This document shows, in pieces, positions 32,430 to 44,111 of a stretch of DNA of 64,000 nt. Within the stretch, counting starts at the first letter, position 1. The number at the start of each line of letters is the position of its first letter. The translations under genes and the position numbers were made by a program. Source of the stretch: Pochonia chlamydosporia 170 (taxonomy: Eukaryota > Ascomycota > Sordariomycetes > Hypocreales > Clavicipitaceae); assembly GCF_001653235.2 (NCBI RefSeq), contig NC_035791.1, positions 6,386,001-6,450,000 of the forward strand, written 5' to 3'. The notes beneath the pieces are model-generated. The model had not been told where the DNA came from and did no database searches. It saw nothing but the letters and a program-made list of their open reading frames with translations.

Positions 32430-32883
32430 ACCCGTTTTTGTACTGGTTCAATAAGAGGTTTGAATACCCAAGGTTGACGAGAATGGCTATAGACGTACTC
32501 TCTGTGCCCCCAATGGCTGCTGAATGCGAGAGAGTGTTTTCCTCGTGTGGAAATATGGTATCAGCGAAACGATGCCGATTGCAGGCAGAGACCATCGCAA
32601 TGACGCAAACAGTTAAACTCTGGTTATCGGCCGAGGTGCTAGAAGACTATGACGGGTTATTGAAAGATCTGGTCGTGGATGAGTTAGAAAAACTTGCAGC
32701 GTTGACATGACATTGGGTCCTTAGGTCGCTTGACGGCAAGTTCCGTTCATTATATCTCTCAATCATTATCATTTCATTGTACTTCGCTCGATGATCATTA
32801 TCATTATGGCCTTGCTTAATAATCAATCATTCCAATTCATTGTCTTGGTCACAATGATTGATAATGAAAGATGCGCCACTCTG
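32430..32883 (+). mobile_element. hAT-D relic: transposase C-terminus and 3' terminus
   Basis: The ORF ending at 32710 is the hAT dimerisation domain (FEYPRLTRMAIDVLSVPPMA, then ECERVFSSCGNMVS). It is followed by CAATCATTATCAT-type subterminal repeats and the terminus GCGCCACTCTG at 32883. The rest of the element is missing. Confidence 0.75.
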
Positions 32884-32997
32884 ATTTAATGGCTTTTTTT
32901 TCAAAATGATCCGAATAAACTTAGCGCGTGGCAGCTTCCTTGGTTACTCATTTGGCCCAACGATCCATGGCTTCGACGTGTTTCTGAGAAAGAACTA

Positions 32998-33369
32998 GTG
33001 CCCGTGCTTGGTGGTATCGATATTTTCATGCTTGACAGTGGGGAGGGCTCTCACAAAGACTTTTGTGAGGGCCAGGACTACCGTCTGGTATTTGGCTTGA
33101 TGCCAAAAACCTTGGGTTCACCTAAGACCATTGAGGATGCTCTAGGGCCTGCTTTTTTTGACGACTTCAAACGTTCACGGCATCCAACTTATCAGTTTAA
33201 CTCCAAGTCTTCCCAAATCACGATTGGTGATCACCTCCGAAGCTGCGTCTGTTCAGTTGATGCGACCTATCAGGCCAGAATGTTGGTTCCTGTTAGATCA
33301 AACACACATGGGCATTCCATTCTAGCCTCGGCGCATGTTGTAGCTAGGTATTCTGCACGTTATTCATGA
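32998..33369 (+). CDS. Hypothetical frame, about 120 codons
   Basis: The frame (PVLGGIDIFMLDSGEGSHKD) continues an open upstream frame with no ATG at 32998 (it starts GTG). No domain is recognised. Its end overlaps the stop of the C2H2 gene on the other strand, so it may be a decayed exon or chance. Confidence 0.2.
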   Translation: MPVLGGIDIFMLDSGEGSHKDFCEGQDYRLVFGLMPKTLGSPKTIEDALGPAFFDDFKRSRHPTYQFNSKSSQITIGDHLRSCVCSVDATYQARMLVPVRSNTHGHSILASAHVVARYSARYS

Positions 33370-34442
33370 AGAAAAATTCGCCCGTAGGGCTGAGGGACTC
33401 CCATGTTGGGGGCCATTTCATTTCGGCCCTGGCTGGCGCTGCTGGAGCGAGACAGATGATTCTGGTCACCGGTCATCTTGTGCATGTCGTCAGAGACGGG
33501 AGGCATGCCAAAGGGATGAGCCACGCCGGAGGACATGTTGTTTAAACCGTTGAGGTGGTCCATGTCACCATCGTTACCGAGACCATCAGCCTTCTCAGCC
33601 TGACCATGCTGCTTAACATGAGCCTGAGGGTGGGACAAGTGGCTCACACCGGTGGGATGTCCACGGCGAACTGAGCACTTTTGAAAGTGACGTTTCAAAA
33701 TGTCACTTCTAGAAAACGTATCATGACAAAGCACGCACATGTAAGGGCGATCGCCAGTGTCTATATAACAAAGTAGTTAGTATGCGCAAGTTGCGCGAAA
33801 AGACAAGGTACAAGCGGCCAGTTGTCTGCTGGCGATAAGAGGTTAGGGGCTGGACTTACGGCGAAGAAGATGGCGCTTCAAGTGCTTTGCATGCAAGTAG
33901 GACTTGGTGCAGTGGGGGCAAGGGAACTTGCCGTCCGCATCCTTGATTGGAGTGACTGTGCTTTTTGTACCAGCTCCAGCAGTTGGGGCCACAGGTCGAC
34001 CGGGAGCGCTTGGCAAGATTCCACGGCGACGTTGAGACCCGACAACGCGAGTAGGCTGGTCTTCATCATAAGGGACAGGGTTGGCCTGCATGAGCGATCC
34101 AGGGCCATATGGAGAGGACACACCCAACTTGGAGGTGATAGGACCATGAGGCATAGGAAGAAGGACTGGGGGTACACATCCACCAGCTGGAGGAGCAATG
34201 GGCTGTGGGTGAGACGCGGCCGCAGTAGTCTGCGGCATCATGGGTGGTGCGGAAGGGCTATATCCTTGGTCTGCAGGATATGGATTTAGCATCATTGAGT
34301 AGACACCAGATCCCGGGGCAGGCTGCAATGTCTTCGTGCCGGGGATTGGCAGGTTGGGATTGCTAGGCGTTCGGGGGCGTGTACGGGGTATTGCCGACAG
34401 GCCTGGTTCGCGATATGAAGGCGCGTCAATGATGAGGTGCAA
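33360..34442 (-). CDS. C2H2 zinc-finger transcription factor, N-terminal exon unresolved
   Basis: Exon 34442-33860 is Pro-rich and ends in a C2H2 finger (FPCPHCTKSYLHAKHLKRHL). A 99-bp intron (33859-33761; donor GTAAGT, branch ATACTAAC, acceptor TATATAG) splits the H-T-G-D-R-P-Y linker. Exon 2 begins with a second finger (MCVLCHDTFSRSDILKRHF) followed by HPTGVSHLSHPQAH and a Ser-rich tail to a stop at 33360. This is a conserved filamentous-ascomycete layout for nuclear DNA-binding regulators. The frame remains open upstream to about 34500, so the true start lies in an upstream exon. The C-terminal ending (PQPYGRIFLHE) may be abnormal, because the gene abuts repeat-derived DNA. Confidence 0.8.
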
Positions 34443-34825
34443 CGGGTAGGACTGATGGAGAGCCGAAAGGACATGAAAGTTATGGAAGATAAACTGTCTT
34501 GATTAGAATGGCGAAGGTACATTACTAATAGTGGTTCAATTGGTTGTAGTGATGACAAGCAGCTCCGCCACCGCCACCTATGGCTCAACCTGGCATAGGT
34601 AATTTGTTGCAGAAAAGGAAAAGAGGTGAAGGGTGAAAAGGAAAATGGCAGGGCAGAAAGGGGGCATGAGTGCTTTGTGCTCCAATTTGGTCTTGTAGTA
34701 CTTCACCCTGAATTTCAGCCGTGAGCGCACCCAGGAACAAAACGGTAGAACGAGGCGTCCGCCATATATATGAAAAGATGCATGTTAATCTCCAGTGACC
34801 ACAAAATACAACCTCTAGCTCGAGT
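34443..34825. other. Gap between C2H2 gene and histidine kinase gene
   Basis: It probably holds the 5' exon or leader of the C2H2 gene (minus strand) and the 3' region of the kinase gene. A clear start codon could not be fixed. Confidence 0.3.
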
Positions 34826-37800
34826 TTACAGCAACCCCTTTGACATCAACAATTGCTTCAAGTCCGCCATTTTGACCGGTTTTGTCAAAAACAGGTCGAT
34901 ACCGCTAGCTATAGCCGCTTTCTGTGCCTCCACTGATGCTAATCCAGTCATTGCAATGATGTAGCACGCTGGTACTCTCGACTCTCTTTCCCGCTGCCGA
35001 ATCAACCGTGTCGCTTCAAATCCATTCATGACCGGCATTGTTAGATCCATGAAAATGCCCTTGTAGGCTTTCGGCTGTTTCTTAAATACTTCCACAGCCT
35101 CCTTGCCGTTCCTGGCTGTGTCGTGAGGCAGGCTCGTCTTATCCAGGTAGTGGGATAGGATCTTGATATTAATGGGATTGTCGTCTACAAGAAGGAATCT
35201 GCTCCTATTAGGATATTCGGTCGGCGTCGCCACTTTTTGCTCCTCTTGTGGGGGCGTCGGCAACGAACTTGGTTTCATATGGGATTCGTCTGTTTCGCCA
35301 CCTCCGCACCTCATGCCCGTAAAGCCGCTTTCAATCCTTAGGTCGGACAGGGGAAGCCGAGCTTCGTCCAGCTCTTCTGGAGGCGTTAATTGAGCATATA
35401 TTTTGGCCGACGAGCTGCTTTGCCACCGCTGCAGGCTGGACGCCAATACTTTTGCAAGCTTCCGGGGCCCAGCTCTGTTTTGATAACGTGCGATTAGCGA
35501 TGTATTGCCTGAGAACCAGCAGGACCAGACTAACGGAACAACTTACGGCTGAGAGATGAAATCCACTAGCTGGAGTCCACACAGTTTCCCATTGGCTATA
35601 TTCTTCATCCACTCCATTTCCAAGTCACGCGTTACAAGGCTGTTTCTGCAAATGACCACCACCGGTGTTGTAAATGTGCCGGTTGTCGTCTCCGAAAGGT
35701 CATCTAAATGGTCCTCGTTGCAGAGAATGAGGTCTGCTGTGGTCAGTTTATCTTCCTCTGACTCTAGCACATGCATGCCGAGCCAATTCCGACATGTAGA
35801 GGCCAAGTTGGAGCGAAAATCAACCTGGCCATGAGCTGTTCTGGCAGCATTCATAGTAAGTTCTGTGGCAGTATCAAATCCAGCCAGACGGAGTTTTAGC
35901 CCGCTCAGCTTGCCAACACACGTCTCAAATTCCTCGTTACCTTGCTTTCCACTTCCCTCTACTTCAGTTAAAGTCAGCCCCCTGGAGTGTGCAGACTTTT
36001 CGAGTGGAAGGCTGACGGTAATGGTTGTGCCCTGGCCAACTCTACTTTGCACCTGGACGTAACCCCCGAGTGCCGAAGCGATCCTTTTAACCAGGCTTAA
36101 GCCCAAACCAACACCCGGGCTCAATCTGTCCTCCTGTGAAAATGGAACAAAGAGATGGTTCTTGAGGTAATTTTCAGATATTCCACGGCCTGTGTCTGAT
36201 ACCACTATGCGAACAGTTCGGACATGTCCATGTGTTCGTACATTGTTGAGGCGATGCGAGTGAGCTGAGCTCTGACTGACCCGCACAGTGATGGAGCCTG
36301 TCGCCGTATACTTCAAGGAATTCCCTAGGAGGTTCATTATAATTCGCCTTATCGCTCCCGGTTGAGTATTGAACGACCAGGTTGCCGCAGGGTCAATACA
36401 CAAGTTTACCAAGATGTCTTTGGAGCCAGATAGTATCACCTGCTGTGGATGCGTGAATTCGTAATCGTCTGTGGTCGCATGAATACCATCGAAGCGTCGC
36501 AAGTGGTCCCTATTGTCCCCATTTGGCGTAGGCTTGACAGAGCGTGCGACGGTAAGCTGCTGATATGTATAACCAGCAAATACACTTTCAACAACTTCTT
36601 CCGTAAGTGCGTCAAGCAAGATAGCAGACGATCCGCTAGCTAAGTTAAGCTCAGCTGTATTTGTTGTTAGACTATCATGGTCCAATGGCTTTTCAGTGCT
36701 TCGTCCAGATATGTCTACGCCAATTTTTCTTGCTGGCCTTTTGGTCGACAAGTTATTGATTTTGGTCCAATCAAGTAGATGGTTAACCGTATCAAGAAGT
36801 GTTCGTGTGCAAGATTCCACGGTGTGTACTATGTCCTTCTGAAACATATCAAGAGAGGTATCCTGTAACATTTCCAAGCCAAGGACCATGCCATGCAGCG
36901 GGGAGCGTAACTCGTGTGACAAGGAACTCAGCATATCCATTTTGGAATTATCTGCCAGTGTTGCCCTTAAACGACAAACTTCAGTCATCGCGACAGCTCC
37001 AAAGGCAATAAGGTAGCCGAGGTCGCCACGAGTAGTGAAGACACGATTCCGAGCTTTGGTATATGCGAAAGATCCAGCGAACCATCGCTGGTCTTGGGGG
37101 TCCCAAACCGGGGCAAATGCAATACAGCGGGCTCCAGGTAGCATTTTCATAAGCATATCTTGTTCACTTTGCCCCATTCTGAAGCGATTGCTGCACAATT
37201 TCCTTCGGTTTTCTTCTCCACCGTGTGCGCTAATATGATTTGCTGATGTTGCTTCCTCGCTCGACCAGTCGCTAGACTGCTTAGCGCCAAACTCATCACA
37301 ATTAAAAATATTGCCCCTGGGATATCGTCGAAGTAGTTTGCGCAGAAGCTTTTCCGATAGGTTAAAGGGAGCAGGATCAGCGGGACCCTGAGGACCGTCC
37401 GAGGCCAGTACGCTTCGAGAGCTTTGGACGGCATAGCCTTCTTCATCCGCATCATGGCTCGTTGGGACAGCTGGTATGGAGACATCGTCGCCGCTTGAAG
37501 AGGCCGAGCCGCTTGCCCTGGGACCCCATGGTCTATTAATGTCACCGTGTACACCAAAAACTGACAGCCTCGCCTCAACAAAGACAACACCGTCCACATC
37601 CATGGATTCTCGAACAATTGTTGAAGCCTTGTCGAAAATGCTCCACACTTGAGATGTGTAGCTTTGACCTTTCCGTCTATCTGTGGATGTCGCTGAAGCA
37701 TTGGAGTTCTCTGTCGCCATCGAAACAGGCAACTTCCCATTCCCAAAAGGGTTGTCTTTCTCAGACCAATCTGTGGATAAAACCAATGGCCGTTGCCACT

Positions 37801-38701
37801 GCGACAACTGCGTGGGAGTCGACTCAACGCTAAGGGCGATGGCCGGAGAGATTTGGCCACTCGGGAGCAACTCGGGAGGTTTATCTTTGCAAGACGCGAG
37901 CTCGCTCTTTACATTCAACTCTTTACTGCGTAATCCGAACTTTTTTCTGGCATTTTTCCCGGACAGAGTTGTCGATCCGTCGACGAATTCGCCTACACCA
38001 CGAATCATATGTTCACCAAGACGATTTGCGATACTAGAGCGCTTCGTTTCAAAGTGGTCCATTATGATAGCTGACAGTTCTCTCATCGCCGTGACATTAC
38101 CGTCGAGACCATGTCGCGGTTTGTCATCATACACGGATAATACGCCAATATTAATTCCATGACGGGTACAGATAGGAACACCAGCGTAGAATCGATATGA
38201 TGGCCAGTCACGATCGAGGGATCGGTCTAAGAAACGAGCATCCTGCGACGGGTCATCCACCACGCACACGGGCAATTTTCCTTCATCTGAGTCTGTTGGT
38301 TGTAAGCCGAGGACGTAGCTACATATCCAGGAGGATCGCGGTATATGCGTCCCTGATAGCCAGAGAACGGAGGCAGCAGAAGCATTCGGTCTCAGAGAAA
38401 GTTTCGGCGTAGCCTCAGCCACTATGTATTGATTGTCGCTGTCAAAAAGAGATATTATGGCGCGAGACGCATTCAGGCGAAGGACAGCAAGTTGGGCGAG
38501 TGCCGTTAGCACGGCATCAGACGATGATCGAAGCTGCGAAGAGGGAATAAGCTGCTCTGGAGTATTCGCGACACTGGCGGCAATGAGACCAGCATCGTAG
38601 CTTTTTTATGGTCAGCAAGGTGGCGGGTCAAGGTTTGGGTTTCTTACGAACCGAAATGTCTCCCGCACACGATTTGCCTCCGACACGGCGATGAAGGCCA
38701 T
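34826..38701 (-). CDS. Hybrid sensor histidine kinase (GAF, HisKA, HATPase, receiver)
   Basis: Exon 1 (38701-38652) encodes MAFIAVSEANRVRETF. An intron (38651-38602/38601) leads to exon 2 (38600-35547) with a GAF-like sensor segment (AIISLFDSDNQYIVAEATPK), the phosphoacceptor histidine in SSLSHELRSPLHGM (about residue 578), and the ATP-binding N, G1 and G2 boxes (NLLGNSLKYT; DTGRGIS; GVGLGLSLV). After an intron (35546-35476), exon 3 holds the receiver (FLLVDDNPIN; MDLTMP; FLTKP). Full length would be about 1250 residues; such kinases feed the fungal phosphorelay to the HOG pathway. The phase at the last intron is off by one with the canonical AG, and GGAAAG near 35459-35464 could hold an extra A. 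The receiver may therefore be out of frame. Confidence 0.85.
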
Positions 38702-39351
38702 GTTGAGTAATCAAAACATTGTTAAATGATACAGCAAAACGAAGCTGTGTACGAGAAGTTGTGTGGAACTATAGTTCCGAAAAAAAAAAAAAAAAAAAAA
38801 AAAAATGGCTAAAGATAAAGGCCGGTGATCTTTAGATGGGCGAATGTGCAGGATCTCGAGCGTCTGCTGTGCATGGAGATTCAGAACGACGATCGAGAAT
38901 TCCATTCAAGGTTGGCAGAAATGTGGCAGCTCGCCTTTGATTCGTTGGGAAAACACGAAGGAAGATCGCGGAGCAATTGCTCCTCGACCAGCCCACAGCC
39001 CCATTTACTTCGCTGTAACTACAGCCTCCTCGCAGCACGAGCGAGTCAGATGTCGTCGTTTGAATTCAACCAGACATCTGTGCATTAACGATACAACGGG
39101 TGCTCACAAGTCCACGAGGACTGTCACGTGAGTTGGGATTATGAGGAAGTTGCACCTCCAAGTCCTTCCCAGCGACAAGGCCGTGATGTTCAGTCTCCAC
39201 ATCTATCGATATGGGCATCGTGCCTTCAATAATTGTTTCACATTCGAGGACTCGGACACCCAAGGACCACAGGTCTACTGGTGTTATGTGAACGTCTGTG
39301 GTTCTTGCACCATGGCCTATCACGGCAGGCCTAATAGAGGGACGAGTTGCT
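38702..39351. other. Kinase promoter and unassigned flank
   Basis: A run of about 24-25 A residues lies at 38780-38804, upstream of the kinase start (a T-tract on its coding strand). Beyond it, a minus-strand frame at 39066-39351 (DVHITPVDLWSLGVRVLECE) could be coding, but I recognise no family. The hAT relic at 39360 is inserted at its edge. Confidence 0.35.
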
Positions 39352-39359
39352 CTGCCTTC

Positions 39360-39814
39360 CAGGGCGGTCATCAATTCCATTCCATCAATTTGACAGCGCA
39401 ATTGAGTTACGTTGACTGCTTAGTCAGCATTTTGCCAATGGAGTTGAAAAAGTCGATCAATGTCACGAGCAAATTGAGTTGATTTCATCAAGTTGAAGAC
39501 GTTGAATCACCCACCCCCTGTCCAGGGACACAGCGTGTAAGCACACGGCCGCCTAACTACTTTCCTCCGCACCATCCCACATTATACTGTCCACAACCTC
39601 TTCCGACACGTCAACTAACGCGTCGGCCGCTTCAATTAGCCCATTCCGCACCCAGTATCCCAATGTCTGCGTAATCCCAATTGTGCTGGCTTCCATTCCG
39701 TAGAGGTGACATCGAAGCCATGCTGCCAGACCCACGACGTCTGCCTGCCAGCACGCGCAGAGACAGTGAAGCCTGGGAATTTATTCCATGGGAAGGCTTT
39801 CCAATGGTCGGCTG
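39360..39814 (-). mobile_element. hAT-A family relic, internally deleted
   Basis: It starts CAGGGCGGTCATCAATTCC at 39360, matching the hAT-A terminus inverted, with the same subterminal AACTCAATT repeats. The minus-strand frame 39735-39553 (EASTIGITQTLGYWVRNGLI) matches the last transposase residues of hAT-A. Only about 450 bp remains. The other end and the target duplication are not visible. Confidence 0.8.
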
Positions 39815-39959
39815 TGTAATTAGATTCATTTCGCCTAAGTTGCCACCAGCAACTTAGATACGCAAGCTCGAGGCTCGCCTCGAGCTTGCTCTTTCTCTTT
39901 AGCTTTAGAAAGACAATTGTACGGCATCCTTTCTTTGAACTGCAGCTCGGCCCCTTACA
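39815..39959 (+). repeat. Solo LTR-like sequence, family 2
   Basis: This is the second copy of the 145-151 bp unit described at 14313-14463: start TGTAATTAGATTCATTTCGC, central stem CTCGAGGCTCGCCTCGAG, end GCCCCTTACA. Confidence 0.45.
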
Positions 39960-40190
39960 GTGCGAATATGAAAATTTAGACTTCTAGATAACTAGCTACC
40001 TTACACACTATAAAATCTATAATTAAACTTATTTAGTAACTAAGCTAAATACCCTATATTAAATTTAGAGCTATTTTTAGCTATAATTACGGCTTTTTAC
40101 AGGGATATAAAAAGTCCCTTTTGTATGGGATTTTTAGGTGGCCCACTCGCTACGTTGGCCCACTCGTTATGCACTCACGTTACTTATTGG
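39960..40190. repeat. AT-rich decayed DNA-transposon end
   Basis: A strongly AT-rich, TA-dinucleotide-rich block ends with GTTATGCACTCACGTTA at about 40186, the same terminal sequence as the degraded pogo element ending at 45831. The composition suggests C-to-T mutation (RIP-like) of an old pogo-type copy. Confidence 0.4.
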
Positions 40191-40299
40191 AGTACGGAGC
40201 CAATAGGTGCACCGTCCCGTACACGCACCGCCGCCCTGATTAGTTAACGCTGCACACCAAAATCCCACAAAGTCTGTACGGTCTCTAGTCTGATTTCTC

Positions 40300-40600
40300 T
40301 AGGACTATGGGCTACTTTTATCTCTTAAATGACAAAGCTTTTGTACCTCTTTTATGTCCCTGTATATGACATTTACTACAAGTAGGTACCTTCCTTTGTA
40401 GCTGGTCTTGTGACTCGTCTTGCGGCTCATTTCGCAGCTGCTCTTGTACCTCATCTTGCAGCGCATCTTGTGGCTCGTCTTGCGGCGCATTCTGTGGCAC
40501 GTCTTGAAGCGCATCTTGCGGCTCGTCTTGTTGATGATTGTGCTGTAAGAATCGAGCTTCGGAACGGTGTTTAAGAAGCCAGATATCATTTCTCTCTTCT
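40300..40600 (-). pseudogene. Pogo-type transposase C-terminal relic
   Basis: Reading the minus strand from about 40593 gives NDIWLLKHRSEARFLQHNH, then tandem QDEPQDALQ-type repeats (12-bp DNA units) and a terminal zinc knuckle-like CSKCHIQGHKRG. That arrangement fits C-termini of fungal pogo/Fot transposases. Upstream domains are not recognisable. Confidence 0.55.
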
Positions 40601-41511
40601 TTGGCTAGTATTGAGAATTGGCAACCTGAACGAAATCGGTTACAGGCGTACGTAATGGTACGATAGCCAGACGGCCCAATTGTTGATCTTCTGATAATAA
40701 ATCGATATTTGTGAATGGTAGAATAAATATTCTACTGTGCACTTCGTGCTTCGGTGCGATTCTCTCTTTCAGTAAAATTTGGTCGCGGAGATACTTATGG
40801 TACATGGCGGTACTTCAAAATTTGCTAACATCCAATATCGGACTTAATTTGTAAGGATCCACAACACTCTGCGTCCAAGTGCTTCTGTGCCAGAAGTACA
40901 ATTTAGTAGCTAGAAGTACATAGAGATGACGCTGGGTCCGCGGCCCCATATGAGCCTGAGACAATTTTCATCAGGCAATGGATTTTTAATTTTGGGGTTG
41001 TTTGCAATAGTGCTTATCCAGTCTCTGGCCCTCTTTGCTAATGTTCTTCTATACTCTGTACCGAATGGACGGACCCACTTGTTCTGGTCTCAACAAATTT
41101 CCGGTGTGGAGGTCCTTTCACGCGCAGAGGTTCGTCAGCTGGGAGAGATGTGCCTGCCACCATAAGCTCCTTTTCCCAGACAGAAATGGGGCACTAGTTT
41201 TCCTTTTTCTTCCTTCCCTTTATGCAGCCGATGCACACATGATTCACACTACCACTCTCTACAACAAAAAAGTCTCAACTATACTCGCCAGGGTGGCCCT
41301 GACTTCAGTGCATTCTCCTCGGGACCATTCGCGACAGCTCTAGCGTCTGTGTTTCATTCGGAACCTGAATCTTTCTGCTTCTGGTGGTGCATCGACTCTG
41401 GTCAGTTACCCATGTTGCGTATACACCGCTTGCCGAGACTTGTACCGACTTATCATCCGTTTTCACATTACTCGAAAATCGGAAGCGGTGGGTTGGCAAA
41501 AGTTGTTATTA
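40601..41511. other. Intergenic
   Basis: No recognised gene. A minus-strand frame at 40805-40605 (YHKYLRDQILLKERIAPKHE) may be further transposon relic. The final part is the likely promoter of the DUF3716 gene. Confidence 0.3.
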
Positions 41512-43728
41512 ATGAACAGCAACAGTTCCAAGGATCCAACTTCGAGCTTGATGACGACGTCAGACACGTCACCTGCGACGTTGAAGCTCCAGCGCAGTAG
41601 AAACATTGTTGTAGAGTGTGCGACCGCCTTCGCAGAGATCAAAACTCCGGAGGACGCATACAATGCGAATGTTGCAAACAAAAAGCTCCAAATAGCGGAA
41701 AGTTTTCGATGCCTTCGTGAGCTACTAGAGTCTGGACGAGAGTCTGGCGACGAAACAGAGCTTCAAGATGATATTGTGAGATATTCAGGCGAGTTGCAAG
41801 TCTTAAAAGACCGCGGCCGTGCAGACGCAGAACACGAATACGAGATTCAGGCCGAGTCTGTTTTGCAAAGGTTATCGGACGAGCTGATTCCCACAATAGG
41901 CCCTGCTGTCGTCAAAAGATCGCTCCAAAAACTTCCCCTCGAGCAGCGGCAGCAGTATGTGCTGGGCGATGTGCTTGTAAGCGATCAGACAACCGCCGCG
42001 GAACCAGAATACGGACTAGCATCCAAGGACCTGGACAGGCCTCATGGGGTACGGACCCTCCCGCTCGCTTAGACCCTGCGGAGTTGACATTCATCTGAAG
42101 GACGGGCCGACAACGGTCGTACAAGGCAATGTGCGCAAAAGAAAACGATACGCCTCCTCCAGCACAAAACAATATCCGAAGAAGAAGCGCCAAAGTAATT
42201 CTGACCCCCGAGCCGTTGACGAACAGTACAGGTCTGTGCGACGACAAGATGTGTTTAACATCATGCTCCGCCCCTCTCGAGAACAGTGCGACGAATTACC
42301 TGACCCTGGCGGAGACATGAACCAGCAGGAGAATGAGGCCACTTACCCTATCAATGGTAGTTTCTTTGACGCTGTTTGCAGCACTGCGACAGGCCATCTC
42401 ACGAGCAATGTGACGCCTGCAGCTGGCACCCTGCCCTTTGCGGGACACTCAATAACTGCTCGGGAGGGCCACCAGGATAATACCGAAAACACCGTTGTTG
42501 TCTCTGTCAACGATGCTGATGGCAGCTTCATCGGAAATATTGAGCCATTTGGCAAATGGGATGACAAACGTGTCGATACAATCTTGCAAAATGCCGTCTT
42601 GAGGCCAGTCAGAATTAGACGAGGACGCCCTTTCGATCAAAGCCATTTAACTGCCATTTCCAGCCAGTCCGATCCGGAAGGAGTCAAGGTCATTTCCTGC
42701 ATGATTCAGGCTACTGGAGATGTCATGGATCAGCGTTGCCAATACTGCGAGAAGAATTGGGGCATATTTGAAGACTGTGTCAAACTCAAAGACAGGAGTT
42801 TCCGACGGTGTGGCAATTGCGAATGGAGTCGTAAACGCTGTCGTGGCGCTTCCCTGCTCAAAGCGAAGCCAGTAACTGCCTCTCCATCTGCCGAGCAGTC
42901 ACGAAGCGGTCAGAGTACCCAGCATGGCGGCATGGACCGTTCTGGTACCCCAGGGCAGTCGACTGGGTCGTTACCCACCATGACTCTGTCCCAAAATCGA
43001 GTCACGCGCAGGTCGCTCTCGGACGCGAGTACCGGCGTCCATGGGGTAACCAAAAATGGCCCTGTGGTCGAAACGTCAACAATTTCACCCACAGAGACGC
43101 AGCATGAGGCGCAGGCTATACATCACCTGCCGCAGATAACTTTTGAAGATAAGAGCGCTCGTGATGAGTTCTACACTGAAGGACTCTCTGACGCAGACTC
43201 TTATACCGGAGAGGCGGTGACGAGGAACGATTGGAGACTTCTCCAAGTCAAGACGCGATTTTTTACAAGCGCTGACTCGGTTACGCAGTACTGGAGTTGG
43301 GTGGAGGACAAACAATATTTTGAGCATCAGGTTCTCAAAGACACAAATCCAGTACAGTGGGGTTTGTTGCGAAAGCCTATCGATTTCGATGTTCGGCTGG
43401 AGGATATTGCAGAAGTAAAATACAGCGTAAAGTCGTTGCGCGTGCATCTCATCATGAAGGACACTACCGTAGCCTCCACAGAAGATGAAGCCCCAAGGGG
43501 AGACGTTATGGCCGTTTTCAAGAGAACTAGAACCGTGCGACGATTTCTAGACTTTCTCCGCAGTCGGAACTTCAGTACGATTGAGGAGGCTCCGTAAGTC
43601 AGGTGGATTTTCTTCTCTGCGTAGTCTTGTTGCTCTAACAATCTCCACATAGGGAATCGATGGTTCGCAGGTGGGGAAGCATGAAATCCGAAGTTCTATT
43701 GTCTGATGATGACGACGACACGAGCTAG
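41512..43728 (+). CDS. DUF3716-type zinc-binding protein
   Basis: The first exon from ATG 41512 (MNSNSSKDPTSSLMTTSDTS) encodes helical sequence to about 41976, where GTAAGC can serve as donor. The main exon then runs to 43593 and contains the DUF3716 signature: CQYCEKNWGIFEDCVKLKD followed by CGNCEWSRKRC. A GTAAGT/CATAG intron (43594-43652) leads to a last exon ending in DDDDDTS at 43728. A basic stretch (RKRKRYASSSTKQYPKKKRQ) would be a nuclear signal. The first intron acceptor is uncertain, as AAG near 42100 keeps the frame but CTTAG at 42072 does not. Function is unknown; the family is common in variable fungal regions. Confidence 0.6.
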
Positions 43729-44111
43729 ACGTATTGGGCCTCCTTACATAGCTCTTTGAGCTGTGATTAGCAAGGATTTGCAGCATAGAGGGTTCTCTTT
43801 CGTGGCCGTTTGTCTTAAAGTCCACATCTCGAGAATATAAACTTGCTATGAGACAAATCTGGTAGTTTCATTAGTGTGGGTGGCGTCTCTCCGGCACCGC
43901 ATGACGGCGGTGGAGAGGAAAAGTGATCTGGGAATGCTTTCGAGTCGGTACCGCGTTCCTGTCTAGACAACGGCAGTCTGAAGTCGAGCGAGATGCGCTT
44001 TCGACTCTAAGGTGCAGCGAGAGTAGGCTGTGTGCAGACCAGTACTGCATTCAATACTCAGTACTCAATACGACCTCGTATTGAAATGCTTCAATACTGA
44101 AGACGTGCATA
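43729..44111. other. Intergenic
   Basis: No gene seen. AATACTCAGTACTCAATAC-type short repeats lie at about 44050-44100, next to the degraded pogo element. Confidence 0.3.

Noticed and set aside
33822..34289. 155-codon plus-strand ORF
   Set aside because: It is the antisense of the Pro-rich C2H2 gene exon, whose intron and zinc fingers are convincing on the minus strand.
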